Program-made: the position numbers and the translations under genes
From: CANHCC01 sp040381555
GTDB taxonomy: Bacteria > Bacteroidota > Bacteroidia > J057 > RFSG01
Assembly: GCA_040381555.1 (NCBI GenBank)
Contig: JBEIHC010000069.1
Location: forward strand, 1-15,047
Direction of reading: 5' to 3'
Length of the DNA: 15,047 nucleotides
Notes under the pieces: generated by a model
The model's input: only the letters and a program-made list of their open reading frames with translations
What the model was told of the DNA's origin: nothing
Database searches by the model: none
Part shown: positions 1-6,320 of the stretch, piece after piece
Numbering within the stretch: the first letter of the stretch is position 1
Layout: the number at the start of each line of letters is the position of its first letter

Positions 1-87
1 CGCTATTAGCGAATAGGTACAATCTGCTGCTAACATCTTCGAAATTTGTTCTCTCTCGTAGACCGTTAATCTTTTATATTTTGACAT
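1..87 (-). CDS. IS30-family transposase, N-terminal fragment (runs off left edge)
   Basis: On the minus strand an ATG at 85-87 opens a frame that stays open for 29 codons to the window edge. It begins MSKYKRLTVYEREQISKML and continues AADCTYSLIA. This matches the start of IS30-family transposases, where a (H/K)LT..ERE.I...L segment followed by ..S...IA forms the first part of a helix-turn-helix that binds the terminal inverted repeats. IS30 enzymes are DDE transposases that move through a circular intermediate; the catalytic domain would lie beyond the window, so I cannot tell whether the copy is intact. The call rests on 29 residues only. An alternative is another helix-turn-helix protein with a similar N-terminus. 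Confidence 0.72.
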   Translation of the reverse strand, partial: MSKYKRLTVYEREQISKMLAADCTYSLIA

Positions 88-191
88 GTTGCAAAACTTA
101 AGGAATTTTTCCTAATTTAGCACTAGCAACTTGAAGTCAAGGTTTGAAAATACATTTTTGCAAATCATGCAACCATGTAAGTCAACAAAAA
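88..191. other. Non-coding stretch expected to contain one insertion-sequence end
   Basis: This AT-rich gap lies between the transposase start and the stop of the next gene. IS30-family elements usually have their terminal inverted repeat within about 100 bp upstream of the transposase ATG, so an element end is expected here. Two structures are visible: an 8-bp inverted repeat, TTGCAAAA (89-96) against TTTTGCAA (156-163), and a short palindromic AAGGAATTTTTCCT around 100-113. Neither can be proven to be the terminal repeat without the other end of the element. I see no clear target-site duplication. Confidence 0.3.
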
Positions 192-533
192 TTAGGCTTC
201 GGGAGGTGGGGTATGATCTTCAGGGAAGTTACCCGGAAGAAATTTTATTAATACAGAAAAATATTCATTAGAGCATTGAAGCATCCAATCAACAGATAAA
301 AAAGAATCTTCTCCTTCAGAAGAATCTGACTCTTTTTCGGAGCCTGATGCCTCTATTGGATCTGTATGCGAAGGATTCAGTGGAGAATTTTCAAAATCTA
401 CTCTATACTCTGAAAGATTATCAACCCTTTGACAATTATCTATACCGCTGATACATGCATAAGCATTAGCTGTCTGTAAAAACAGAATCAATATACCCAA
501 CAAGCTAAGAAACTGGAATTTTTTAACTAGCAC
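192..533 (-). CDS. Small secreted or membrane-anchored protein of unknown function
   Basis: The 113-residue product is not one I recognise. Residues 1-24 form a signal peptide: a Lys-Lys n-region, a long Leu/Ile core, then TANA as a likely signal peptidase I site. The mature part holds three cysteines (27, 34, 87), an acidic Ser/Glu/Asp-rich stretch (about 61-78), a short hydrophobic patch (91-100) and a proline-rich tail. The start is GTG at 531-533. The frame is closed upstream by a TGA five codons earlier with no ATG between, and the next Met lies far inside the protein, so GTG is the only start that keeps the signal peptide. It lies 90 bp beyond the porin stop on the same strand, with no convincing terminator between, so co-transcription is possible. 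The insertion-sequence region begins directly after its stop codon. Confidence 0.55.
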   Translation of the reverse strand: MLVKKFQFLSLLGILILFLQTANAYACISGIDNCQRVDNLSEYRVDFENSPLNPSHTDPIEASGSEKESDSSEGEDSFLSVDWMLQCSNEYFSVLIKFLPGNFPEDHTPPPEA

Positions 534-623
534 TTTATGCTTTTTGTTTCAGGAAATCATATTTAATGCCCTACAACGGTGGGTTTAATCATATAGTTTC
601 ATTTGAATGCTTTAAAACCATAA

Positions 624-2714
624 CTAATCCCAAAAAGTCCAATTCACCCCAAAAGAAAAAACGCGTCCCCAAGAGGGATAATAAGGAGTGGTATAGTATT
701 GAGGATACTGCATACCTTGATTCACATGCATAAGTCGCAAGAAAATGACAGCACTTCTAACCTTTGCAGTTAAAAATACATCCGCTCGATAATACGAGGG
801 AATTAAATAGCTAAAAAATACCTGATCTCCTGAAGTGGCAGTAAGGGATTGACCTGCCGGAATAAACAATCCACTGCCAGGTTCAAATCCTAATCCATAA
901 AAATCTGAAAATCCCCAAAAGTCAATTCCAAAACGAAATAATCCTGCTTTTTTAAACAGCTGATTCTCGTAATAAAAGGAAGCCTTACTATAAAAATCGG
1001 GCTGCTCGAATAAATAAATTTCCATCCCATTAGATGAACTTCCAAAAGGCTGATAAACAATTTCAGGCTCAAAATAGAATCGCTTGAAACGCAGTCTGAA
1101 TGCGGCTTCCATCCCGGCACGATTCCAATAATTTCCCGTGCTATCTTGAATTCTTTGCATGAGGGGCGTATACCCCACAAACTGATTTACGCCTGAATAA
1201 AATCCAAGTATTCTAATATAATTACCCTTATATCGCTCCCCTGCTCCAACTAACTTATCTGCACGACGCCATTCTAACCCTAAGCGAAAATGCTTCACCT
1301 CTTGATTCTGAGTTATCCCAGATGCGGAGAAAGTATTTCCCTGATACTCTAATTCCATAAAGGGGGAGTTTACTTCCCCTATTTTGCCCACTCCGATAAT
1401 TCGTAAAGGCCGCCAATCATTAATAATCCGCTCCACTCCCGGCTCTAATAAAGTGTCCTGCTTTAACCGTTGCACAATACCCGAAATAGGAACTACACCA
1501 GATACTTCCCCCCAAAGTGCCGTCGGAAATCCACTCGAATTGCGGTGCATAACTTTCCATTCCAATTTGGACTGGTTTGAATTGCCAGAATATTCTCCCG
1601 TATATTTCCAATCTTGATGGGAATAGCTAAATACCTGCCCATAACCGGTGCGATTTTCAACTAAATTATAGGCATAACTTATTTCTTGATATAATGCCCC
1701 AACCCTAACTCCTGTCCCAAATCGAAATCGTTGAATAGTACTATACCAAGATTCATTCATCTGGGAGGAATCTTTCAAAAACTGAGGATAGGCAGAATTT
1801 CCCAATCGAAATGCCCTGTCTTCATATTGCCTAAAATACCCACTCCGCTCTGCTTCCATAAATACATTCGGATGAATTTTTACACGAGAAGTATCAGATC
1901 TAAATTTATATACCTGATGCAGATAAATACTTTTTCCACTTCTTCTAAGCATTGAAGGATTAATCAACGGATCTGTATTGAGCGGATTAATCTCTAGTAA
2001 ATCTCCTGCCTTTTCAACTCCAATTCCCCCATTAATTCCATCCTGTAATTGCTGAAAAACACCCGCTAAATTCAACATATACTTACCATTCCTACTACGA
2101 ATACTCTGAGTGGTGTAAATATTATAATGATCAGTTGCAGAATTAAAAAAAGAGCCATCTGATAATCGCCTATTATAATTAATTAAAGCATTCCACCAGG
2201 GAGTAACATTTTGGGAAATACAAACCTCCACGCGTTGCAATCGTTTACTGGCCTGAGCAAAATTAACATTCACAAATGGAGTGCGGGTATCTGCATATCT
2301 TAGCTTCGAAAAATCTCGCAAAAAATAGGGATCCTGTTGCTGAGTAAATTCATCCTGAATAGCTGTCGGATCTAATAAAGCATCAGTTAAACCGTATTGA
2401 ACCCGCCGAACCGGCTTCCCCATGTTTCCCAAAGTCTGCACAAATCCTGAAAGGGTATCTGCCTCATCCCAAAACCTCAAAGAAGCGGGTTCTAGTTTAA
2501 ATGAATCATTCTCACTCCAACCTTGAGATCGAATTTTTCTTGGATTAGAAAATAGCATGAGCCGTGTTATATCCTCTAAATTTCTCGAGCTATCCCCTAA
2601 GGTAGAATCCGGACGAAATCTAGAATTTACAGGCATCTGTGCCCATAGGATATTGCATAAATATCCAGACAAGATAACCAATTTACTCAACCAATAAAAA
2701 CCAGATCGAATCAA
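624..2714 (-). CDS. Putative outer-membrane porin (Porin_10-like)
   Basis: This 696-residue protein is probably a beta-barrel of the Bacteroidota 'putative porin' family, a pore in the outer membrane of unknown substrate. An N-terminal signal peptide ends near residue 25 (ILWA before Gln). The region around 135-165 (DTRTPFVNVNFAQ and following) resembles the family's early strand signature. The rest has the alternating aromatic/polar pattern of amphipathic strands, and the C-terminus ends in an aromatic strand, FGVNWTFWD. Length is within or slightly above the family range. There is no ATG at the start: the frame is in phase with the upstream phosphorylase stop (TAA, 2721-2723), two codons separate them, and TTG at 2712-2714 is the first plausible initiator. 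The next Met (27) would delete the signal peptide. Family assignment is from remembered sequence features, so the substrate is unknown. Confidence 0.75.
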   Translation of the reverse strand: MIRSGFYWLSKLVILSGYLCNILWAQMPVNSRFRPDSTLGDSSRNLEDITRLMLFSNPRKIRSQGWSENDSFKLEPASLRFWDEADTLSGFVQTLGNMGKPVRRVQYGLTDALLDPTAIQDEFTQQQDPYFLRDFSKLRYADTRTPFVNVNFAQASKRLQRVEVCISQNVTPWWNALINYNRRLSDGSFFNSATDHYNIYTTQSIRSRNGKYMLNLAGVFQQLQDGINGGIGVEKAGDLLEINPLNTDPLINPSMLRRSGKSIYLHQVYKFRSDTSRVKIHPNVFMEAERSGYFRQYEDRAFRLGNSAYPQFLKDSSQMNESWYSTIQRFRFGTGVRVGALYQEISYAYNLVENRTGYGQVFSYSHQDWKYTGEYSGNSNQSKLEWKVMHRNSSGFPTALWGEVSGVVPISGIVQRLKQDTLLEPGVERIINDWRPLRIIGVGKIGEVNSPFMELEYQGNTFSASGITQNQEVKHFRLGLEWRRADKLVGAGERYKGNYIRILGFYSGVNQFVGYTPLMQRIQDSTGNYWNRAGMEAAFRLRFKRFYFEPEIVYQPFGSSSNGMEIYLFEQPDFYSKASFYYENQLFKKAGLFRFGIDFWGFSDFYGLGFEPGSGLFIPAGQSLTATSGDQVFFSYLIPSYYRADVFLTAKVRSAVIFLRLMHVNQGMQYPQYYTTPYYPSWGRVFSFGVNWTFWD

Positions 2715-2720
2715 AACGAA

Positions 2721-3545
2721 TTAATAAGGCAGTTCAGCAATTAAGCGACTCAGAATGCGTGTCAATTTTGGTTCTGCTTCCTGTGCTGCTGCAATAATTT
2801 CAGCAATATCCACTGGCTTCAAATTATCTGGATTGCATTCATCCGTTACAACCGATATTGCAAATGTTTTTAATCCCATCTGATTGGCAACCATTACTTC
2901 AGGAACAGTTGACATACCTACTACATCGGCCCCAATCAAACGCAAAAATCTGTATTCTGCACGCGTTTCCAATTGAGGTCCGCTTACCGCAACATATACA
3001 CCCTTCTTTAAGGGCACTCCTTCTTGCTTCCCAATTTCTTCTGCTTTCAGAATTAAATCAGGATGATAGGGCCGACTCATATCCGGAAAACGAGGACCAA
3101 ATGAATCTTCATGCAGACCTATCAGAGGATTATCTCCTTGCAAACCTATATGGTCATCAATAATCATTAAATCTCCCTTCTTATAATTCGGATTCATCGC
3201 GCCTGCTGCATTTGACAATAATAGCGTGTGAATACCCAGCATTTTTAAAATGCGAATTGGAAAGGTAATCTGCCGCATTGAGTATCCCTCATAATAGTGA
3301 AACCTCCCCTGCATAGCGATGACTCGTTTTCCTCCCAACTTGCCAATAATAAGTTTCCCAAAATGACTCTCTACTGTACTAATAGGAAAATGCGGAATGA
3401 AATTATATGCGATTTCTTTTTCAATGGCAATTTCATTAACCAAACCACCCAAACCAGTTCCCAAAACGATCCCTATCTCGGGTTGCTCCGGATGTAAACG
3501 GCGAATGAACGCTAATGCTTCTTCAAATTGTTGCTTCTCTGTCAT
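2721..3545 (-). CDS. punA: Purine nucleoside phosphorylase, trimeric PNP-I type
   Basis: The enzyme splits purine (deoxy)nucleosides with phosphate into base and (deoxy)ribose-1-phosphate in the cytoplasm, for purine salvage. At 274 residues it has the usual length of the trimeric class. Visible motifs are the phosphate loop GTGLGGL (29-35), the MQGRFHYYEG motif (78-87), SNAAGAMN (111-118), the base-binding GPQLET with Glu193, and the GMSTVPE signature with Met211 and Glu216. In the segment that contacts the purine ring the sequence reads SVVTDE, placing Asp235 where human PNP has Asn243. This raises the question of whether 6-aminopurines are accepted (see findings). The start overlaps the end of lpxK by 23 bp, and the porin begins 6 bp after its stop, so it is an internal gene of the minus-strand operon. 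Family assignment is firm; exact base preference is not. Confidence 0.93.
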   Translation of the reverse strand: MTEKQQFEEALAFIRRLHPEQPEIGIVLGTGLGGLVNEIAIEKEIAYNFIPHFPISTVESHFGKLIIGKLGGKRVIAMQGRFHYYEGYSMRQITFPIRILKMLGIHTLLLSNAAGAMNPNYKKGDLMIIDDHIGLQGDNPLIGLHEDSFGPRFPDMSRPYHPDLILKAEEIGKQEGVPLKKGVYVAVSGPQLETRAEYRFLRLIGADVVGMSTVPEVMVANQMGLKTFAISVVTDECNPDNLKPVDIAEIIAAAQEAEPKLTRILSRLIAELPY

Positions 3546-4602
3546 ATCTGTTTAATGAAGGTATTATTGAATCTAATGCTGACACCATTTCCGCCCTTCC
3601 TGCCTGCCACTTTAAATCCATCGTGATATAAGCACATGGGTACGGTGCCAATACAGCCGGCAAATTTACTGAATTCAATCGGCAGTAATCTTTTTCTGTG
3701 GTAAGAATTATTAAGTCCGGAGATTCTGGTACTTGTACCCGATATTCCAGCGTTATCTTTCTCAAATCCTCTGCGGTGTACATATGATGATCCGGAAAAT
3801 AAAAACTTTTACGAATTTCTACTCCCATTTCTCTAAGCTGAGAGAAAAATTGTTCGTTATTCCCAATTCCTGAAAAGACGATAACTGGCTGATTCAATAG
3901 GGTATCGGGTGAAACCGCAGCCTTGATGACCGGACGAAAAAATATCACTTCCGCAAATTCCGCCTGAGTGATTCCAATCCTAGGATGCTTCAATCTTTTC
4001 AACAGAATATCTGCATCTATGTGCACAGGGATTTTATTTAATACGACCATCCCTGCTCGTTTAAGAGAAGATAATGGCTCCCTCAAATTACCTGCCGGCA
4101 AGAGCAAATCCCGATCTGGCATTTGGGTGGCATCAACCATAATTATGTCCAAATCTCGAGCAATTTTTCGATGTTGAAATGCATCATCCAACACAATCAA
4201 TTCTATCCCCGATTCTTGAATCATCCTCTTTACCCCGCTCACCCGATCTTCGCAAACCGCCACAGGTACTTCTGGAAAACGATTGGCTATTAACACTGGC
4301 TCGTCTCCATACAATCGAGCCCCGTCTGCATGCTCCACCACCTTTCGAAACCCCTTCGTTTGCCGACCATATCCTCGGCTGAGGTACCCTACTTTTATTC
4401 CTCTCTCTAAATAATGAGATAACACAAAACAAGCCATTGGAGTTTTGCCTGTGCCACCCGTGGAGAGATTTCCAATAGAAACTATGGGCACCGATAGTCG
4501 CTCAACCTTCAACCATCTTTGTTTGTAAAACAGGTTGCGAAGGTAAACGACAATTAAAAACAGTAGTGAAAATGGAAATAAAATAAATCGAACCCAACGC
4601 AT
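3523..4602 (-). CDS. lpxK: Tetraacyldisaccharide 4'-kinase (lipid A biosynthesis)
   Basis: LpxK transfers the ATP gamma-phosphate to the 4' position of tetraacyldisaccharide-1-phosphate, giving lipid IVA, at the cytoplasmic face of the inner membrane. The 359-residue protein starts with a hydrophobic helix (about 6-25) suited to membrane anchoring. The P-loop follows as IGNLSTGGTGKT (43-54). SRGYGR (75-80), the GDEP segment with Asp100 (equivalent to the proposed catalytic Asp of characterised LpxK) and the Walker B-like LIVLDDAFQH (135-144) are all in place. LLPAGNLREP (167-176) is also typical. Length is normal and no key residue is missing. The ATG is separated by one base from the dihydroorotase stop, and the 3' end overlaps punA, so the gene is cotranscribed. 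It shows that the organism makes lipid A. Confidence 0.95.
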   Translation of the reverse strand: MRWVRFILFPFSLLFLIVVYLRNLFYKQRWLKVERLSVPIVSIGNLSTGGTGKTPMACFVLSHYLERGIKVGYLSRGYGRQTKGFRKVVEHADGARLYGDEPVLIANRFPEVPVAVCEDRVSGVKRMIQESGIELIVLDDAFQHRKIARDLDIIMVDATQMPDRDLLLPAGNLREPLSSLKRAGMVVLNKIPVHIDADILLKRLKHPRIGITQAEFAEVIFFRPVIKAAVSPDTLLNQPVIVFSGIGNNEQFFSQLREMGVEIRKSFYFPDHHMYTAEDLRKITLEYRVQVPESPDLIILTTEKDYCRLNSVNLPAVLAPYPCAYITMDLKWQAGRAEMVSALDSIIPSLNRYDREATI

Positions 4603-4603
4603 G

Positions 4604-5944
4604 CTACTTTTTTGAAAATGTCAATCTCTCTCCTCGAACCGAATCCTGAATCCGGCCATCTGACCATACTAATTCTCCATTTACCCAGGTCTTTTCTATG
4701 CTGGAATGAAACTCCTGACCTTCAAAAGGCGACCAAGCACATTTATACAAAATATTGGATTTATGAACTGTAAAGGGTTTATCCAAATTGACCAATACCA
4801 AGTCTGCTTTATATCCTTCTCGAAGAAATCCTCTTTCCTGAACCCCAAAACACAAGGCAGGTGCATGAGCCGTTTTATGAACTATCTCTGGTAGAGTGAA
4901 TACTCCTTCCCGAACGAGTTCCAATAGTGCAGGCAATGCATGTTGAACCAAAGGACCACCAGAGGGTGCATCCCAATAGGGCTTAGCCTTCTCTTCCATT
5001 GTATGGGGTGCATGGTCCGTAGCAATTACATCAATCACTCCATCCCGAATGGCTTGCTGCAAGCTACTACGGTCAGAAGCTTTTTTAATGGATGGATTCC
5101 ATTTGATTAAGTTGCCCTTTCGCTCATAATCTTCTTCTGAAAACCAGATATGATGAACACAAGCCTCTGCTGTGATTTGCTTTTGAGTTAAATCTCCTCC
5201 CCTTTGAAATAAGGACAATTCTTTCTCAGTACTAATATGTAGAATATGTAATCTGGCACCTGTACGCTTGGCTAATTCCACCGCAAAGGAAGAGGAAGCA
5301 TAACAGGCAGCTTCACTGCGCGCAATAGGGTGAATCCGAGCATCGGCATCCGGATACTCTCTACGCAATCTTTCCAAATCAGCTCGAACGGTAGGCTCAT
5401 GTTCACAATGGGTAGCAATTAGCGAAGGAGCTGAACGAAACACTTCCTCTAAGTAATCCGCATTATCAACCAAAAGATTTCCGGTGGAGGAACCCATGAA
5501 AATTTTCAACCCACAAATTTGCTCAGGGTTCATTCTTTTGATGTGCTCCAAGTTATCTAATCCCGTACCTAGAAAAAAAGAATAATTTACGGCAGAAACA
5601 GCCTGAGCACGAGCGTATTTCTCCTCCAGTAATTCTATCGTCAAGGCAGGTGGTATCGTATTGGGCATTTCCATATAAGAGGTTATACCCCCAGCCGCTG
5701 CAGCTCTAGATTCAGTTGCAATGTCCCCCTTATGTGTTAAGCCAGGCTCTCGAAAATGTACCTGGTCATCTATCATTCCCGGAAGCAAATACCTGCCTGC
5801 TCCCAAAATTTCATCTACTCGATAAGAAACGGATATCCCGGATTGAATTTTCTCAATTCTACCATTCCGAATCAATAGGTCACTGACATAAATCTGACCC
5901 TCATTGACCAGATTAGCTTCCCGAATTATTATTGAACGATCCAT
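4604..5944 (-). CDS. pyrC: Dihydroorotase, amidohydrolase superfamily
   Basis: This cytoplasmic enzyme converts carbamoyl-aspartate to dihydroorotate in de novo pyrimidine synthesis. With the chosen start it has 446 residues, the usual length. The amidohydrolase ligands are visible: DQVHFREPG (60-68), Lys147 in LKIFMGSS, His179 in ATHCEHE, His233/His236 in LHILHIS and Asp310 in ATDHAPH. MEMPNT and the late PSGGPLVQH substrate region are intact. The first ligand of the usual HxH pair is Gln61 rather than His. The frame is open back to an ATG at 6032-6034, which would give 476 residues, but the extra 30 look unstructured. A perfect promoter lies directly before the ATG at 5944, so I chose that start. 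Allantoinase or hydantoinase is less likely, given REPG and the overall pattern. It is the first gene of a four-gene operon. Confidence 0.9.
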   Translation of the reverse strand: MDRSIIIREANLVNEGQIYVSDLLIRNGRIEKIQSGISVSYRVDEILGAGRYLLPGMIDDQVHFREPGLTHKGDIATESRAAAAGGITSYMEMPNTIPPALTIELLEEKYARAQAVSAVNYSFFLGTGLDNLEHIKRMNPEQICGLKIFMGSSTGNLLVDNADYLEEVFRSAPSLIATHCEHEPTVRADLERLRREYPDADARIHPIARSEAACYASSSFAVELAKRTGARLHILHISTEKELSLFQRGGDLTQKQITAEACVHHIWFSEEDYERKGNLIKWNPSIKKASDRSSLQQAIRDGVIDVIATDHAPHTMEEKAKPYWDAPSGGPLVQHALPALLELVREGVFTLPEIVHKTAHAPALCFGVQERGFLREGYKADLVLVNLDKPFTVHKSNILYKCAWSPFEGQEFHSSIEKTWVNGELVWSDGRIQDSVRGERLTFSKK

Positions 5945-5949
5945 GAGGA

Positions 5950-5979
5950 CAAAGTTACTCGATGCTGGCGGATGGGCAA
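5950..5979 (-). promoter_or_regulatory. Bacteroidota-type promoter of the pyrC-lpxK-punA-porin operon
   Basis: Read on the minus strand, TTG (5977-5979) is followed after exactly 19 bp by TAACTTTG (5950-5957). This fits the known Bacteroidota consensus TTG-N19-TAnnTTTG at -33/-7 without a mismatch. The predicted transcription start falls at about 5944-5945, on or next to the A of the chosen ATG, so the mRNA would be leaderless or nearly so. No operator or attenuator is visible. Confidence 0.7.
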
Positions 5980-6304
5980 GGTTTCTAAAATTGGGGATAA
6001 AAAGTTCAATAAAATTGTGGGAATTATTAGACAAATAGAAGTAGGGGTATTTTTCATAAATTATTAATCATCAAACATTTGGAAATATTTTACAAGTTTA
6101 GAAGGTTTCTAAATAATCTTTTCCACAGTTTTTTTGTTCCGCATCCTTTGAACAATTCAGCAGGGGTACTAATTTGCGTCGCATTACAGAAAAAATGCAT
6201 GAAATCAGCAGTTAAAAACACTTGTTTACGGATTCAACTCCAAAGAAACCAAAAACTGACCGCGTCAGATTTTCGGTGTTTTAACGCAGGTTCTACGACT
6301 CTTA

Positions 6305-6312
6305 TTACTTTG
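6305..6312 (+). promoter_or_regulatory. Candidate -7 element of the act operon promoter
   Basis: TTACTTTG matches TAnnTTTG at all but its second base. It ends eight bases before the actA ATG at 6321, placing the transcription start near 6317-6321. No TTG is found at the proper 19-21 bp upstream; the nearest T-run (6279-6282) is slightly too far away and is not TTG. The call is weak but is the best match on the plus strand of the intergenic region. Confidence 0.3.
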
Positions 6313-6320
6313 TCTGTTCT

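Larger units (their letters stand above)
5945..6320. other. Divergent intergenic region between pyrC and actA
   Basis: About 375 bp separate the two operons. The pyrC-proximal side holds the promoter at 5950-5979, and the actA-proximal side holds a weaker -7 candidate at 6305-6312. The middle is AT-rich with T-runs (6112-6136). I see no convincing hairpin, riboswitch, tRNA or operator dyad. A plus-strand frame at 6079-6324 has no family resemblance and I treat it as chance. A longer pyrC start (6034) would use part of this region. Confidence 0.6.

Noticed and set aside
534..623. Terminator after the porin gene
   Set aside because: Only a weak GGTTT/AAACC pairing with a loop of more than 20 bases and no T-run is visible, so no terminator is called.
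5945..6034. 30-residue N-terminal extension of dihydroorotase from the upstream ATG
   Set aside because: The extension has no family counterpart, the shorter form has the normal 446 residues, and a perfect promoter overlaps the extension region, with transcription predicted to begin at the shorter start.
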